Source: Prochlorococcus sp. AG-402-A08 (GTDB lineage: Bacteria; Cyanobacteriota; Cyanobacteriia; PCC-6307; Cyanobiaceae). Taken from it: a DNA stretch of 63,249 bases. This document shows positions 1 through 8,653 of the stretch, piece after piece (position 1 is the stretch's first letter; every line of letters starts with the position of its first letter). The notes below the pieces were generated by a model. It ran no database searches, was not told the origin of the DNA, and saw nothing but the letters and a program-made list of their open reading frames with translations. The position numbers and the translations under genes are program-made. The DNA lies in NCBI GenBank assembly GCA_003279585.1, contig QCHH01000008.1:1-63249 (forward strand). The letters are read 5' to 3'.

Positions 1-150
1 AGGTGGATAAAAATATTCTTATCCACCAAAATTGTTGCTTGTGGAAAATATGGATACAAATACCGAAAACTTTTCCCTTTTTTTCCACAATATAAATAGA
101 TGAAAAAAATCGAAATTAACAGACAGTTTATTTTTTGGTTGTTCTTATGT
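1..150. other. Origin-like region with DnaA boxes
   Basis: Non-coding AT-rich stretch before thrC. Two exact copies of the cyanobacterial DnaA box TTTTCCACA are visible in opposite orientation, at 40-48 (minus) and 81-89 (plus). A further near-box TTATCCACC at 19-27 is mirrored exactly by GGTGGATAA at 2-10, giving an inverted pair around an 8-nt AT spacer. In Prochlorococcus the putative origin lies next to dnaN, and I recall thrC being close to that junction, which fits. The window edge cuts the region, so dnaN cannot be seen. Confidence 0.5.
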
Positions 151-152
151 CT

Positions 153-1260
153 TTAAAACCCCATTATTTTTGAGATTGAATTTATTTCTGGATCTATACC
201 CGTATGAAAAATTGAGTCATTATTTTTTATTGCACAATCTGGATCTTTTAAACCGTTTCCTGTAAGAACACAAACTATAGTTGAGTTTTTAGGTACATCT
301 TTTTTAACTTTTATCAGACCAGCAACGGAAGCTGCGCTTGCGGGTTCGCAAAAAATACCTTCTTCTTTTCCAAGAATTTTATACGCGTCGATTATTTCAG
401 AATCTGTTACTGAAGAAAATTTACCTTTACTTGAGTCTCTTGCTAATAGGGCTTTTTCTTTATTGACAGGATTACCAATTCTTATTGCAGTAGCAATTGT
501 TTCTGGATTGCTTATGCTTTTGCCTTCAACCAAAGGTGCAGAACCACTTGCTTGAAAACCCATCATTTTAGGAAGTTGTTTGGATATTTTAGCTTCAAAA
601 AATTCTTGAAATCCCATCCAGTAAGCACTTATATTTCCTGCATTCCCCATAGGAATACATAACCAATCAGGAGCGTTTCCAAGATTTTCTATTATTTCAA
701 ATGCAGCTGTTTTTTGTCCTTGTAATCGATAAGGATTAACGGAATTAACTAGAGTTATCGGATATTTACTAGATAATTCTCTAACAATATCTAATGCTTT
801 ATCAAAATTTCCTTTAATAGCTAATACTTCAGCTCCGTAAACTAAAGCTTGAGCTAGTTTTCCTTGAGCTACATACCCATCTGGAATAATAACAAAAGAT
901 CTCATTCCTCCTTTACTTGCATAAGCAGCTGCAGATGCAGAAGTATTTCCTGTACTTGCACAAATTACAGCTTCACAACCAGCTTCTTTAGCTTTACTTA
1001 TTGCCATTGTCATTCCTCTATCTTTGAATGATCCTGTTGGATTTAGACCATCAAATTTGACATACACTTTTACCCCTTTTCCAATTCGATTAGATATGGA
1101 ACTAACTTCTATAAGAGGAGTACTGCCTTCTTTTAAAGTAATGATGGGAGTTTTTTTTTGTAACGGGTAACCATGGTTTGTAAGCTTCTATGAGACCATT
1201 CCAATTATTTTGTTTCGGAGTAGAAGAAAAAAGTTGTTGTAATTTTTTAGAAAATGCCAC
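153..1260 (-). CDS. thrC: Threonine synthase, frameshifted at an A9 run
   Basis: Last step of threonine synthesis: PLP-dependent conversion of O-phosphohomoserine to threonine in the cytosol. The motif TGSFKDRG, with the PLP-binding lysine, lies just after the start of the intact 304-codon part (153-1067). The N-terminal coding sequence continues upstream to a GTG at 1260, preceded in frame by TAA. It reads [13 protein letters not shown] and so on, but frame is lost at nine consecutive A (T run 1151-1159 on plus). With eight A the two parts join as [17 protein letters not shown], the expected family sequence. Without a frame change the upstream frame soon hits TAG. The enzyme should be needed for growth, so a sequencing or assembly slip, or slippage rescue, is more likely than real loss. 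Identity is firm; the intact state is not. Confidence 0.9.
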
Positions 1261-1288
1261 TGCTTAACTAAATCAATTTTTAAACAAT

Positions 1289-1849
1289 CTAAGTGCTAGA
1301 CCTTCCATCTTTCAGCTTTTTAAAAGGTGAATTTGAATAGAATTCGATTAACTCTTTTAATGATTCTATTTTTTTAAGGGTTTTACTCAATGCGTTAAGA
1401 TCGATAGCAATATTTTTATTTGGATATTCTTTGAAAAAATCTATCAGATTAATTTTTTGATTGTTATTAAAAGAACTTATTAAAATTCCAGATCTAATTG
1501 CTTTTATACTTAATTCTTTATTTGATATTTTATTTGGATGAATAATTTTAGATAGTCTACCAAGAAACACCTCTCCTATTTTACTGTTCATTAATTTGCT
1601 ACTTGTTTTTACTGGAACGTCAACTTTTAAAGACAAAATTTTGAGTAACTCTTTTTCTGTTTGATTCGTAAGTCTCATTAGATTTTTTAATTTATTACTT
1701 GGATTTTTTGTTTCTTTAAATTTGTATAACTCTTTTAATTCTATACTTCTACTGAATGTTCCTTTGTAAAGAAAAAGATTTTCTGCTCCTTTGGCATAAG
1801 GACTTAAAAAAAACATTAACAATAAAATGTAATTATATTTTAGATTCAT
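1289..1849 (-). CDS. DUF1400-type exported protein
   Basis: 186 aa with a hydrophobic N-terminal signal-like segment (about residues 5-21, ending near AKGAE). The rest resembles the DUF1400 domain that precedes alpha/beta hydrolases in many cyanobacteria: an opening strand with a Ser/Glu-Leu stretch, a central GEVFLGRLSKII-like stretch, and a final FFKEYPNKNIAIDL stretch. The hydrolase domain itself is absent, so this is a stand-alone DUF1400 protein. Its ATG directly abuts the stop codon of the upstream ABC1 kinase gene, so the two are probably co-transcribed. Function is unknown; location is probably periplasm or thylakoid lumen. Confidence 0.7.
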   Translation of the reverse strand: MNLKYNYILLLMFFLSPYAKGAENLFLYKGTFSRSIELKELYKFKETKNPSNKLKNLMRLTNQTEKELLKILSLKVDVPVKTSSKLMNSKIGEVFLGRLSKIIHPNKISNKELSIKAIRSGILISSFNNNQKINLIDFFKEYPNKNIAIDLNALSKTLKKIESLKELIEFYSNSPFKKLKDGRSST

Positions 1850-3709
1850 TTATTGTTCTACACCCGCGGCAACTTTAACTAATCTTATTAGACCTTTTTC
1901 AGATGTTTTTTTCATTAACCCAATACCCATTTTGTACGTATCTTTAGTTATTAGGATTTTTGGTAACTTTTTAAAAAATATTTTTCTTTTAAAACCTGGC
2001 TTTATTTTTGATGTATTAAACATTTTATTTATTGAAGAAATATTAAACATTCTTTTAGCATTAATTTTTGAGGAATTTTCTATTGTTTTAGAACGAATTT
2101 TTGATGGGAGCTTACCATTTAATTTTATTAGTGTTTTCCATCCAATAGAGTCTATTTTTGAAGCTAATATATTTACTATTTCATTCCTGAGAATTATCCC
2201 TTTGTTTGAAAACAAAAAATCAATTGTTTGATCCAATATTTTTTCGCTATCTAATTGTTTTTCTTTAGTAGCGCTTGTTAAAAGGTCATCTAATCTTTCT
2301 AATTTAAGGCTGTTTTCATCAAATAGCATTTCTTTTAAACTATTTCTTAGTTCTGGATTTTCGTCTTCCATGAGTCTTCTTGCGAAATAAGGGTATGCAG
2401 CTCCTAATATTTTAAAATTTGGATTAACACTTAATGCTATTCCTTCTAAAGTAATTAAAGATCTAATTATAAGTGCGTAATAAGGTGGCAATTTAAATGG
2501 AAATTTATACATTATTCCAGACATATCATCTGTTACAGCTTTAAAATCCATTTTATTTACTCCAATTTCTAAAGCACTAGTAAAAACACTTTCAAATGCT
2601 GGAGCGATAGGGGTTAAATCAACTTCTTCAGAGAGAAAACCTAGTTGTACAAAATCATATGAAAGCTTATCAAATCTTTTATTTACGAGGTGAACAACTG
2701 CTCTAATTAATCCAACTCTAGATTGTTGTGTAATATTGCTCATCATACCAAAATCTAAATAACATAATCGACCATCTTGCATTGCTAATATATTTCCTGG
2801 ATGCGGATCGGCATGAAAAAAACCGTGTTCAATTAGTTGTTGAAGACTACAACTGACTCCAATTTCTACCATTTCATTAGGGTCAATTCCTAACTTTTTG
2901 ACTGCTTCTATATTTGTTAATTTTATTCCATCTATCCATTCCATTGTAAGTATTCTTCTACTTGTTGCTTCCCTGTAAATTTTTGGAACTGCAATTTTAT
3001 TATTTTGACTATGAAGCTTCTTAAATTTTTCTGCATTAGTTGCTTCATTTATGTAATCCATTTCCTCAAAAATTCTTTTACCTAATTCATCTATTAATGC
3101 GACTAAATCACTTCTAATAATACCAATATTATTTTTAAACCATATAGCTATATTTCTTACTATGTATAAATCTAAAGTTATTTGCTCTCTCAAACCCGGT
3201 CTTTGAATTTTAACAGCAACTTTTTCTCCACTTTTGAGTTTTGCTTTATGTACCTGACCTAAAGATGCTGCTGAAATTGGTTCTTTATCTATTTCTAGAA
3301 AAATATTTTCTACCTTATCTTTTAAATCTTCTTCAATACATGCCATTGCAAGCTTGCTTTCAAACCCTGGTAGTTGATCTTGTAGTTGGGCTAGTTCTTC
3401 TAGAACTGAAGGTGGAACAATGTCTGGTCTTGTAGAGAGTGCTTGACCAGCTTTTATGAATGCTGGACCCAAATCAACGAGGAGTTGAGTGAATTCTCTG
3501 GCTCTAAAAGTTTTTCTCTCGTTTTTCTCTAATGAACCAATTAATTTCTCCCATCCGACTCCGAGCAAAAATAAACCAATGGGCAAAAGCGTTTGCCAAA
3601 GTCTGCGAACTAGACGAATTGGATTTTTTTTGTAGATTGAGTCAATAGCCTCCGGGTCATACTCAAGTAGACCTGAGGCTTCAATAAAATCGCTTAATTC
3701 TTCGGCCAT
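1850..3709 (-). CDS. ABC1/UbiB-family atypical kinase
   Basis: 619 aa, a usual length for cyanobacterial ABC1K proteins. In order it shows the KAGQALSTRPD (KxGQ) motif, the alanine-rich nucleotide loop AASLGQVHKA in place of a P-loop, VAVKIQRPG with the ATP-site lysine, HADPHPGNI as catalytic loop, and LDFGMM for metal binding. Hydrophobic patches near residues 38-55 and in the C-terminal part suggest membrane association. Relatives act in quinone and prenyl-lipid homeostasis and in photosynthetic membranes; the exact substrate cannot be told from sequence. It is divergent from recN with 76 bp between them and followed without a gap by the DUF1400 gene. Confidence 0.88.
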   Translation of the reverse strand: MAEELSDFIEASGLLEYDPEAIDSIYKKNPIRLVRRLWQTLLPIGLFLLGVGWEKLIGSLEKNERKTFRAREFTQLLVDLGPAFIKAGQALSTRPDIVPPSVLEELAQLQDQLPGFESKLAMACIEEDLKDKVENIFLEIDKEPISAASLGQVHKAKLKSGEKVAVKIQRPGLREQITLDLYIVRNIAIWFKNNIGIIRSDLVALIDELGKRIFEEMDYINEATNAEKFKKLHSQNNKIAVPKIYREATSRRILTMEWIDGIKLTNIEAVKKLGIDPNEMVEIGVSCSLQQLIEHGFFHADPHPGNILAMQDGRLCYLDFGMMSNITQQSRVGLIRAVVHLVNKRFDKLSYDFVQLGFLSEEVDLTPIAPAFESVFTSALEIGVNKMDFKAVTDDMSGIMYKFPFKLPPYYALIIRSLITLEGIALSVNPNFKILGAAYPYFARRLMEDENPELRNSLKEMLFDENSLKLERLDDLLTSATKEKQLDSEKILDQTIDFLFSNKGIILRNEIVNILASKIDSIGWKTLIKLNGKLPSKIRSKTIENSSKINAKRMFNISSINKMFNTSKIKPGFKRKIFFKKLPKILITKDTYKMGIGLMKKTSEKGLIRLVKVAAGVEQ

Positions 3710-3785
3710 TTTGCTATGGCAATGTATTACATCTCTTCTAATTCATTTTACGTCTAGTTCGCGTATTTTTCGATTGCTTTGAATT

Positions 3786-5471
3786 ATGCTAAACAGTCTT
3801 CGTTTTCAAAATATAGCTCTATTTGGGAGCTTAGAGATCGATTTCGAGAAGGGTTTTACTGTTTTTACAGGTCAGACTGGTTCAGGTAAATCAATATTTT
3901 TTGATACGTTAAATGCCTTGTTGGCTAATAAAAAAACTTCTTTAGATAATCGATTGGTAGAGAAAGGATCTGTTTTTTCATCAATCGAGGGTGTTTTTTC
4001 TATCATGCAAAACACAAAAGAATGGCTAATTAATCAAGAATTTGATGTTGATGATGAATTAATTGTGACTAGGGAATGGCGTTTAAAAGAAAATAAATAT
4101 AAATCTAGATTTAGAATTAATGGTGTATTAGTTAATAGAGATCAAATATCAGAGTTGAGATCCTTTTTATTTGATTTCACTTTACAAGGAGACACTTATA
4201 GTTTGAATGATCCTTTATATCAATTAAGTTTATTAGATTCTCTAGGTTTAAAAAAAATTCAAAAATCTATTAATAAAGTAAAGCAAGATTGGAAAATATG
4301 GCATGACTCTAATTCCAGGCTTGAGCAAGCACGGGATAAAATCTTTGATTCAAAAAAAAAGCTTGAGGAAATGCAGTACATTTACCAAGATTTAGATAAA
4401 TTAGGATTAGAAGATCCAGATGAGCAAATCAAGTTAGAAACTGATCAGAATCGTTTATCAAATATTTTGAGATTAAAAGAAGGAGTTCAATCTTTATTGA
4501 TTCGTCTAAATGAAAGCTTAGATGAGTATCCATCAATTTTAGATCATACTAATTTTTGTATTAATGAATTAAAACACTTATCTCAAATTGATTCTTCTTT
4601 AGAACCAATTTTTGATAATTTTTATAGAATAACTAATAATCTTAATGACCTAATTTATCAGATTAATGATTATGAGAAAACATTAGATATGGATCCATCT
4701 TTTTTAAATGATCTACAAGTTAGACTATCTACTTTGAAATTTTATCAAAAAAAATATCAAAGAAATATTCCAGATCTTATCAGTTATAAAAATGAATTAA
4801 CTAATTGTTTATCTTTTCAGGAAAGTTCTAATGATATCAAGACACTTTCTACCGTTGAATATGAAAAAAGAGTTATAAGAGATAATTCTAATAAAGATTT
4901 ATCCTCTATAAGAAAAACTATTGCGTTACAACTTGAAGATAAATTAATTATGATTTTAAAAAATTTAGGTATTCCTAATGTTCATTTCAAAGTAGTTTTT
5001 GAAGAATGTGAACCAACAATTAATGGGATTGATAAAGTTAATTTCATGTTTTCAGCAAATCCAGGTGTTGCCCTTGCACCTCTTGCAGAAACAGCCTCTG
5101 GTGGAGAGAAATCTAGGGTTCTTCTTGCAATAAAGGCAATTTTTTCTGCATTTGATAAAGCTAAGCTATTAATTTTTGATGAAATTGATTCAGGGGTAAG
5201 TGGATCAGTTAGTAGTTATGTAGCTAATTTGCTCTGTGACTTGTCAAAGTATCAGCAAGTATTTTGCGTCACTCATCAACCTTTAATTGCAGCATTTGCT
5301 GATAATCATTTTGTTTTAAAAAAGAACGTTATAGGTGGTCATACAAAGTCTATTGTTATTAATTTAAGGGAAATCCCAGACAGGCAAAGGGAATTGGCTC
5401 TATTAGCTGGTGGTGAAATTGTAGAAGCAAATGCTTATGCGGCGAGCTTGCTGGAACACAAAGCTGCATGA
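3786..5471 (+). CDS. recN: DNA repair protein RecN
   Basis: 561 aa SMC-like ATPase involved in double-strand-break repair. The N-terminal head starts LRFQNIALFGSLEIDFEKG with Walker A GQTGSGKS at residues 29-36. The middle is rich in Lys, Glu and Leu and predicted to form the coiled-coil arms. The C-terminal head has the ABC signature TASGGEKSR, Walker B LLIFDEIDSGVSG and the histidine switch CVTHQPLIAA. The start is the only ATG near the conserved beginning. It is followed 44 bp later by uvrA on the same strand, a DNA-repair pair. Confidence 0.95.
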   Translation: MLNSLRFQNIALFGSLEIDFEKGFTVFTGQTGSGKSIFFDTLNALLANKKTSLDNRLVEKGSVFSSIEGVFSIMQNTKEWLINQEFDVDDELIVTREWRLKENKYKSRFRINGVLVNRDQISELRSFLFDFTLQGDTYSLNDPLYQLSLLDSLGLKKIQKSINKVKQDWKIWHDSNSRLEQARDKIFDSKKKLEEMQYIYQDLDKLGLEDPDEQIKLETDQNRLSNILRLKEGVQSLLIRLNESLDEYPSILDHTNFCINELKHLSQIDSSLEPIFDNFYRITNNLNDLIYQINDYEKTLDMDPSFLNDLQVRLSTLKFYQKKYQRNIPDLISYKNELTNCLSFQESSNDIKTLSTVEYEKRVIRDNSNKDLSSIRKTIALQLEDKLIMILKNLGIPNVHFKVVFEECEPTINGIDKVNFMFSANPGVALAPLAETASGGEKSRVLLAIKAIFSAFDKAKLLIFDEIDSGVSGSVSSYVANLLCDLSKYQQVFCVTHQPLIAAFADNHFVLKKNVIGGHTKSIVINLREIPDRQRELALLAGGEIVEANAYAASLLEHKAA

Positions 5472-5515
5472 TGGCCATGTTTTTTTATACAATTAATAAT
5501 TAACAATTTTCCCTT

Positions 5516-8458
5516 ATGGGAAGTTCAAAATCTAATTCAAAAAAAGAGATATTAAATATTGGTTCTTCCAGCGAAGAAGTCATAACTATTCGTGGTGCAA
5601 GGCAACATAATTTAAAAAACGTTGATTTATCTATTCCAAGAAATAAATTGGTGGTTTTTACAGGTGTTAGTGGAAGTGGTAAAAGTTCTTTGGCTTTTGA
5701 TACGATTTTTGCTGAAGGACAAAGAAGATATGTTGAGAGTTTATCTGCTTATGCAAGACAATTTTTAGGTCAGGTTGATAAACCAGATGTTGATTCAATT
5801 GAAGGTTTATCTCCAGCAATTTCTATTGATCAAAAATCAACCAGTCATAATCCTCGCTCAACAGTTGGAACGGTTACGGAAATACAAGACTATTTTCGTT
5901 TGCTTTTTGGAAGAGCGGGCGAACCTCATTGTCCTGAGTGCTCTAGGCCAATAAAACCTCAAAGCATTGATGAGATGGTTGATCAAATTAAGACTCTTCC
6001 AGAAGGTACTCGATATCAATTACTTGCACCAGTTGTTAGAGGTAAAAAAGGAACACACTCAAAACTTTTGTCTGGACTTGCTGCAGAAGGTTTTGTTCGA
6101 GTAAGAATTAACAAAGAAGTTCGAGAATTGGCAGATAATATTGAATTAGATAAAAATCAAGTTCATTCTATTGAGGTAGTAGTTGATAGATTGATTGCGA
6201 GAGAGGGTATCGAAGAGAGATTAACTGATTCATTAAGTACTACTTTGAAAAGGGGGGATGGCTTAGCAATAGTTGAAGCAGTACCAAAAAAGAATGAAGA
6301 ACTTCCTAAGGGTATTGAGGCAGAAAGATTATTTTCTGAAAATTTCGCTTGCCCAGTTCACGGCGCTGTAATTGAAGAATTATCTCCAAGATTATTTTCA
6401 TTTAATAGTCCATATGGAGCATGTCCTGATTGTCATGGGTTAGGTCACTTGAAAAAATTCACTTGCGAGCGAGTTGTCCCTGATCCATCATTACCTGTTT
6501 ACGCTGCTGTTGCACCTTGGAGTGATAAAGATAATTCATATTATTTTTCATTATTATTTTCAGTTGGTGAGGCCTTTGGTTTTGAGATAAAAACTCCTTG
6601 GAAAGACTTAAAAGAAGATCAAAAAAATATTTTGTTAAATGGTAGTAAAGAGCCTATTTTAATAAAGGTAGATAGTAGATATAAACAAAATTCTGGCTTT
6701 AAAAGACCTTTTGAAGGTATTTTACCTATTTTAGAAAGACAGTTACAGGACGCAAACGGTGAGGCTGTTCGACAAAAGTTAGAAAAGTATCTTGAACTAG
6801 TCCCTTGTGCCAGCTGTCATGGCAAGAGATTACGTCCTGAAGCTCTTGCTGTAAAACTTGGACCTTTTGCGATAACTGACCTCACATCATCAAGTGTTTC
6901 TACCACACTTCAGAATGTTGAGGAATTAATGGGTCTTGAGAGAACTAAAAACTCAAAGCAATTACTTTCCAAAAAACAAAAAAAAATTGGGGAATTAGTC
7001 TTAAAAGAAATTCGATTACGGCTTCAATTTTTGTTGGATGTTGGTCTTGATTATTTAACTCTTGATAGACCAGCAATGACCCTATCTGGTGGGGAAGCTC
7101 AAAGAATACGACTTGCTACGCAAATAGGTGCAGGCTTAACAGGAGTTCTTTATGTATTAGATGAACCTAGTATTGGATTACATCAAAGAGATAATGATCG
7201 CTTATTATCTACATTAAAAAAACTTCGTGATCTAGGCAATACGTTGGTTGTTGTTGAACACGATGAAGACACTATAAGAGCAGCTGATCATTTAGTGGAT
7301 ATAGGTCCTGGTGCTGGTGTTCATGGAGGAGAAATTATCGCAGAAGGATCTTTAGATAGTTTATTGACTGCAAAAGAATCATTGACTGGTGCTTATCTTA
7401 GCGGGCGCTCATCTATTCCCACTCCTGCTACCAGGAGAGACTCAGTACAAAGAAAATTACGCTTGATTGATTGTGAAAAAAATAATTTAAAAAATGTTTC
7501 AGTTGATTTTCCATTAGGTAGATTAGTTGCCGTTACTGGAGTTAGTGGAAGTGGTAAAAGCACTTTAATAAATGAATTACTTCATCCTGCTTTAAATCAT
7601 TCTTTAGGGTTGAAAGTTCCTTTTCCTAAAGGATTAAAAGAATTGAAAGGTATTAAATCCATTGATAAAGTTATTGTTATTGATCAATCTCCAATTGGTA
7701 GAACTCCACGATCTAATACGGCTACTTATACAGGTGCATTTGATCCTATACGCCAACTTTTTGCGACTTCTGTTGAAGCTAAAGCAAGAGGATATCAAGC
7801 AGGGCAATTCAGTTTTAATGTTAAAGGCGGAAGATGCGAAGCTTGTCGCGGCCAGGGAGTAAATGTAATTGAGATGAATTTTCTTCCTGATGTCTATGTT
7901 CAATGTGATGTATGCAAAGGTGCTCGATTTAATCGAGAAACATTACAAGTTAAATATAAAAATTACTCTATCTCAGATGTATTAGAAATGACTGTGGAGC
8001 AAGCAGTTGATGTTTTTTCCGCTATACCTCAAGCTGCGGATCGATTAAGGACACTTTTAGATGTTGGTCTTGGATACATTAAGCTTGGCCAACCTGCTCC
8101 AACATTATCTGGTGGAGAGGCTCAAAGAGTCAAACTAGCTACTGAGTTATCTAGAAGAGCTACTGGAAAAACTCTTTATTTAATTGATGAACCTACAACT
8201 GGTTTAAGTTTTTATGATGTTCATAAATTAATGGACGTTATACAGAGATTAGTAGATAAAGGAAATTCAATTATTGTTATTGAGCATAATTTGGATGTGA
8301 TTAGATGTTCCGATTGGATTATTGACATGGGTCCTGAAGGAGGTAATAGAGGAGGTGAGATTATTGCTATGGGAACGCCTGAAGAAGTCGCTGCAGATTC
8401 AAATAGTTATACAGGTAAATATTTAAAGAAAGTTTTGGATTTACATCCTCCTAGATAA
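5516..8458 (+). CDS. uvrA: Excinuclease ABC subunit A
   Basis: 980 aa damage-recognition ATPase of nucleotide excision repair. Two ABC modules are visible: Walker A GVSGSGKSS at residues 50-58 and a second GVSGSGKST in the C-terminal half. Two signature motifs TLSGGEAQR each precede a Walker B (VLDEPS, LIDEPT). Cysteine pairs of the zinc modules are present: CPECSRP, CPDCHG and CASCHG in the first half, and CEACRGQG with CDVCKG in the second. Length is normal for the family. The first 20 residues are poorly conserved; the ATG used here is the first in frame. Confidence 0.97.
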   Translation: MGSSKSNSKKEILNIGSSSEEVITIRGARQHNLKNVDLSIPRNKLVVFTGVSGSGKSSLAFDTIFAEGQRRYVESLSAYARQFLGQVDKPDVDSIEGLSPAISIDQKSTSHNPRSTVGTVTEIQDYFRLLFGRAGEPHCPECSRPIKPQSIDEMVDQIKTLPEGTRYQLLAPVVRGKKGTHSKLLSGLAAEGFVRVRINKEVRELADNIELDKNQVHSIEVVVDRLIAREGIEERLTDSLSTTLKRGDGLAIVEAVPKKNEELPKGIEAERLFSENFACPVHGAVIEELSPRLFSFNSPYGACPDCHGLGHLKKFTCERVVPDPSLPVYAAVAPWSDKDNSYYFSLLFSVGEAFGFEIKTPWKDLKEDQKNILLNGSKEPILIKVDSRYKQNSGFKRPFEGILPILERQLQDANGEAVRQKLEKYLELVPCASCHGKRLRPEALAVKLGPFAITDLTSSSVSTTLQNVEELMGLERTKNSKQLLSKKQKKIGELVLKEIRLRLQFLLDVGLDYLTLDRPAMTLSGGEAQRIRLATQIGAGLTGVLYVLDEPSIGLHQRDNDRLLSTLKKLRDLGNTLVVVEHDEDTIRAADHLVDIGPGAGVHGGEIIAEGSLDSLLTAKESLTGAYLSGRSSIPTPATRRDSVQRKLRLIDCEKNNLKNVSVDFPLGRLVAVTGVSGSGKSTLINELLHPALNHSLGLKVPFPKGLKELKGIKSIDKVIVIDQSPIGRTPRSNTATYTGAFDPIRQLFATSVEAKARGYQAGQFSFNVKGGRCEACRGQGVNVIEMNFLPDVYVQCDVCKGARFNRETLQVKYKNYSISDVLEMTVEQAVDVFSAIPQAADRLRTLLDVGLGYIKLGQPAPTLSGGEAQRVKLATELSRRATGKTLYLIDEPTTGLSFYDVHKLMDVIQRLVDKGNSIIVIEHNLDVIRCSDWIIDMGPEGGNRGGEIIAMGTPEEVAADSNSYTGKYLKKVLDLHPPR

Positions 8459-8653
8459 AACTGAATATTTTGTATATATTCCTTAATATTAAACATAGAT
8501 TTAGCTGTTTTTTAAATTTATGTACTCTAAAAGATTAGGCCTTTACTGACTTTTTAAAATATGATTTAAACAATAATAAAAAAATTATGGTTTCTTTAGA
8601 TTTAAAGGACAAAAAATCAATTATTAATCGCTAGTAATTCATTCGGTTTCTGC

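Noticed and set aside
5668-7560. Identical 20-nt stretch GTTAGTGGAAGTGGTAAAAG repeated in uvrA
   Set aside because: It encodes the Walker A loop of each of the two ABC modules; not a mobile or regulatory repeat.
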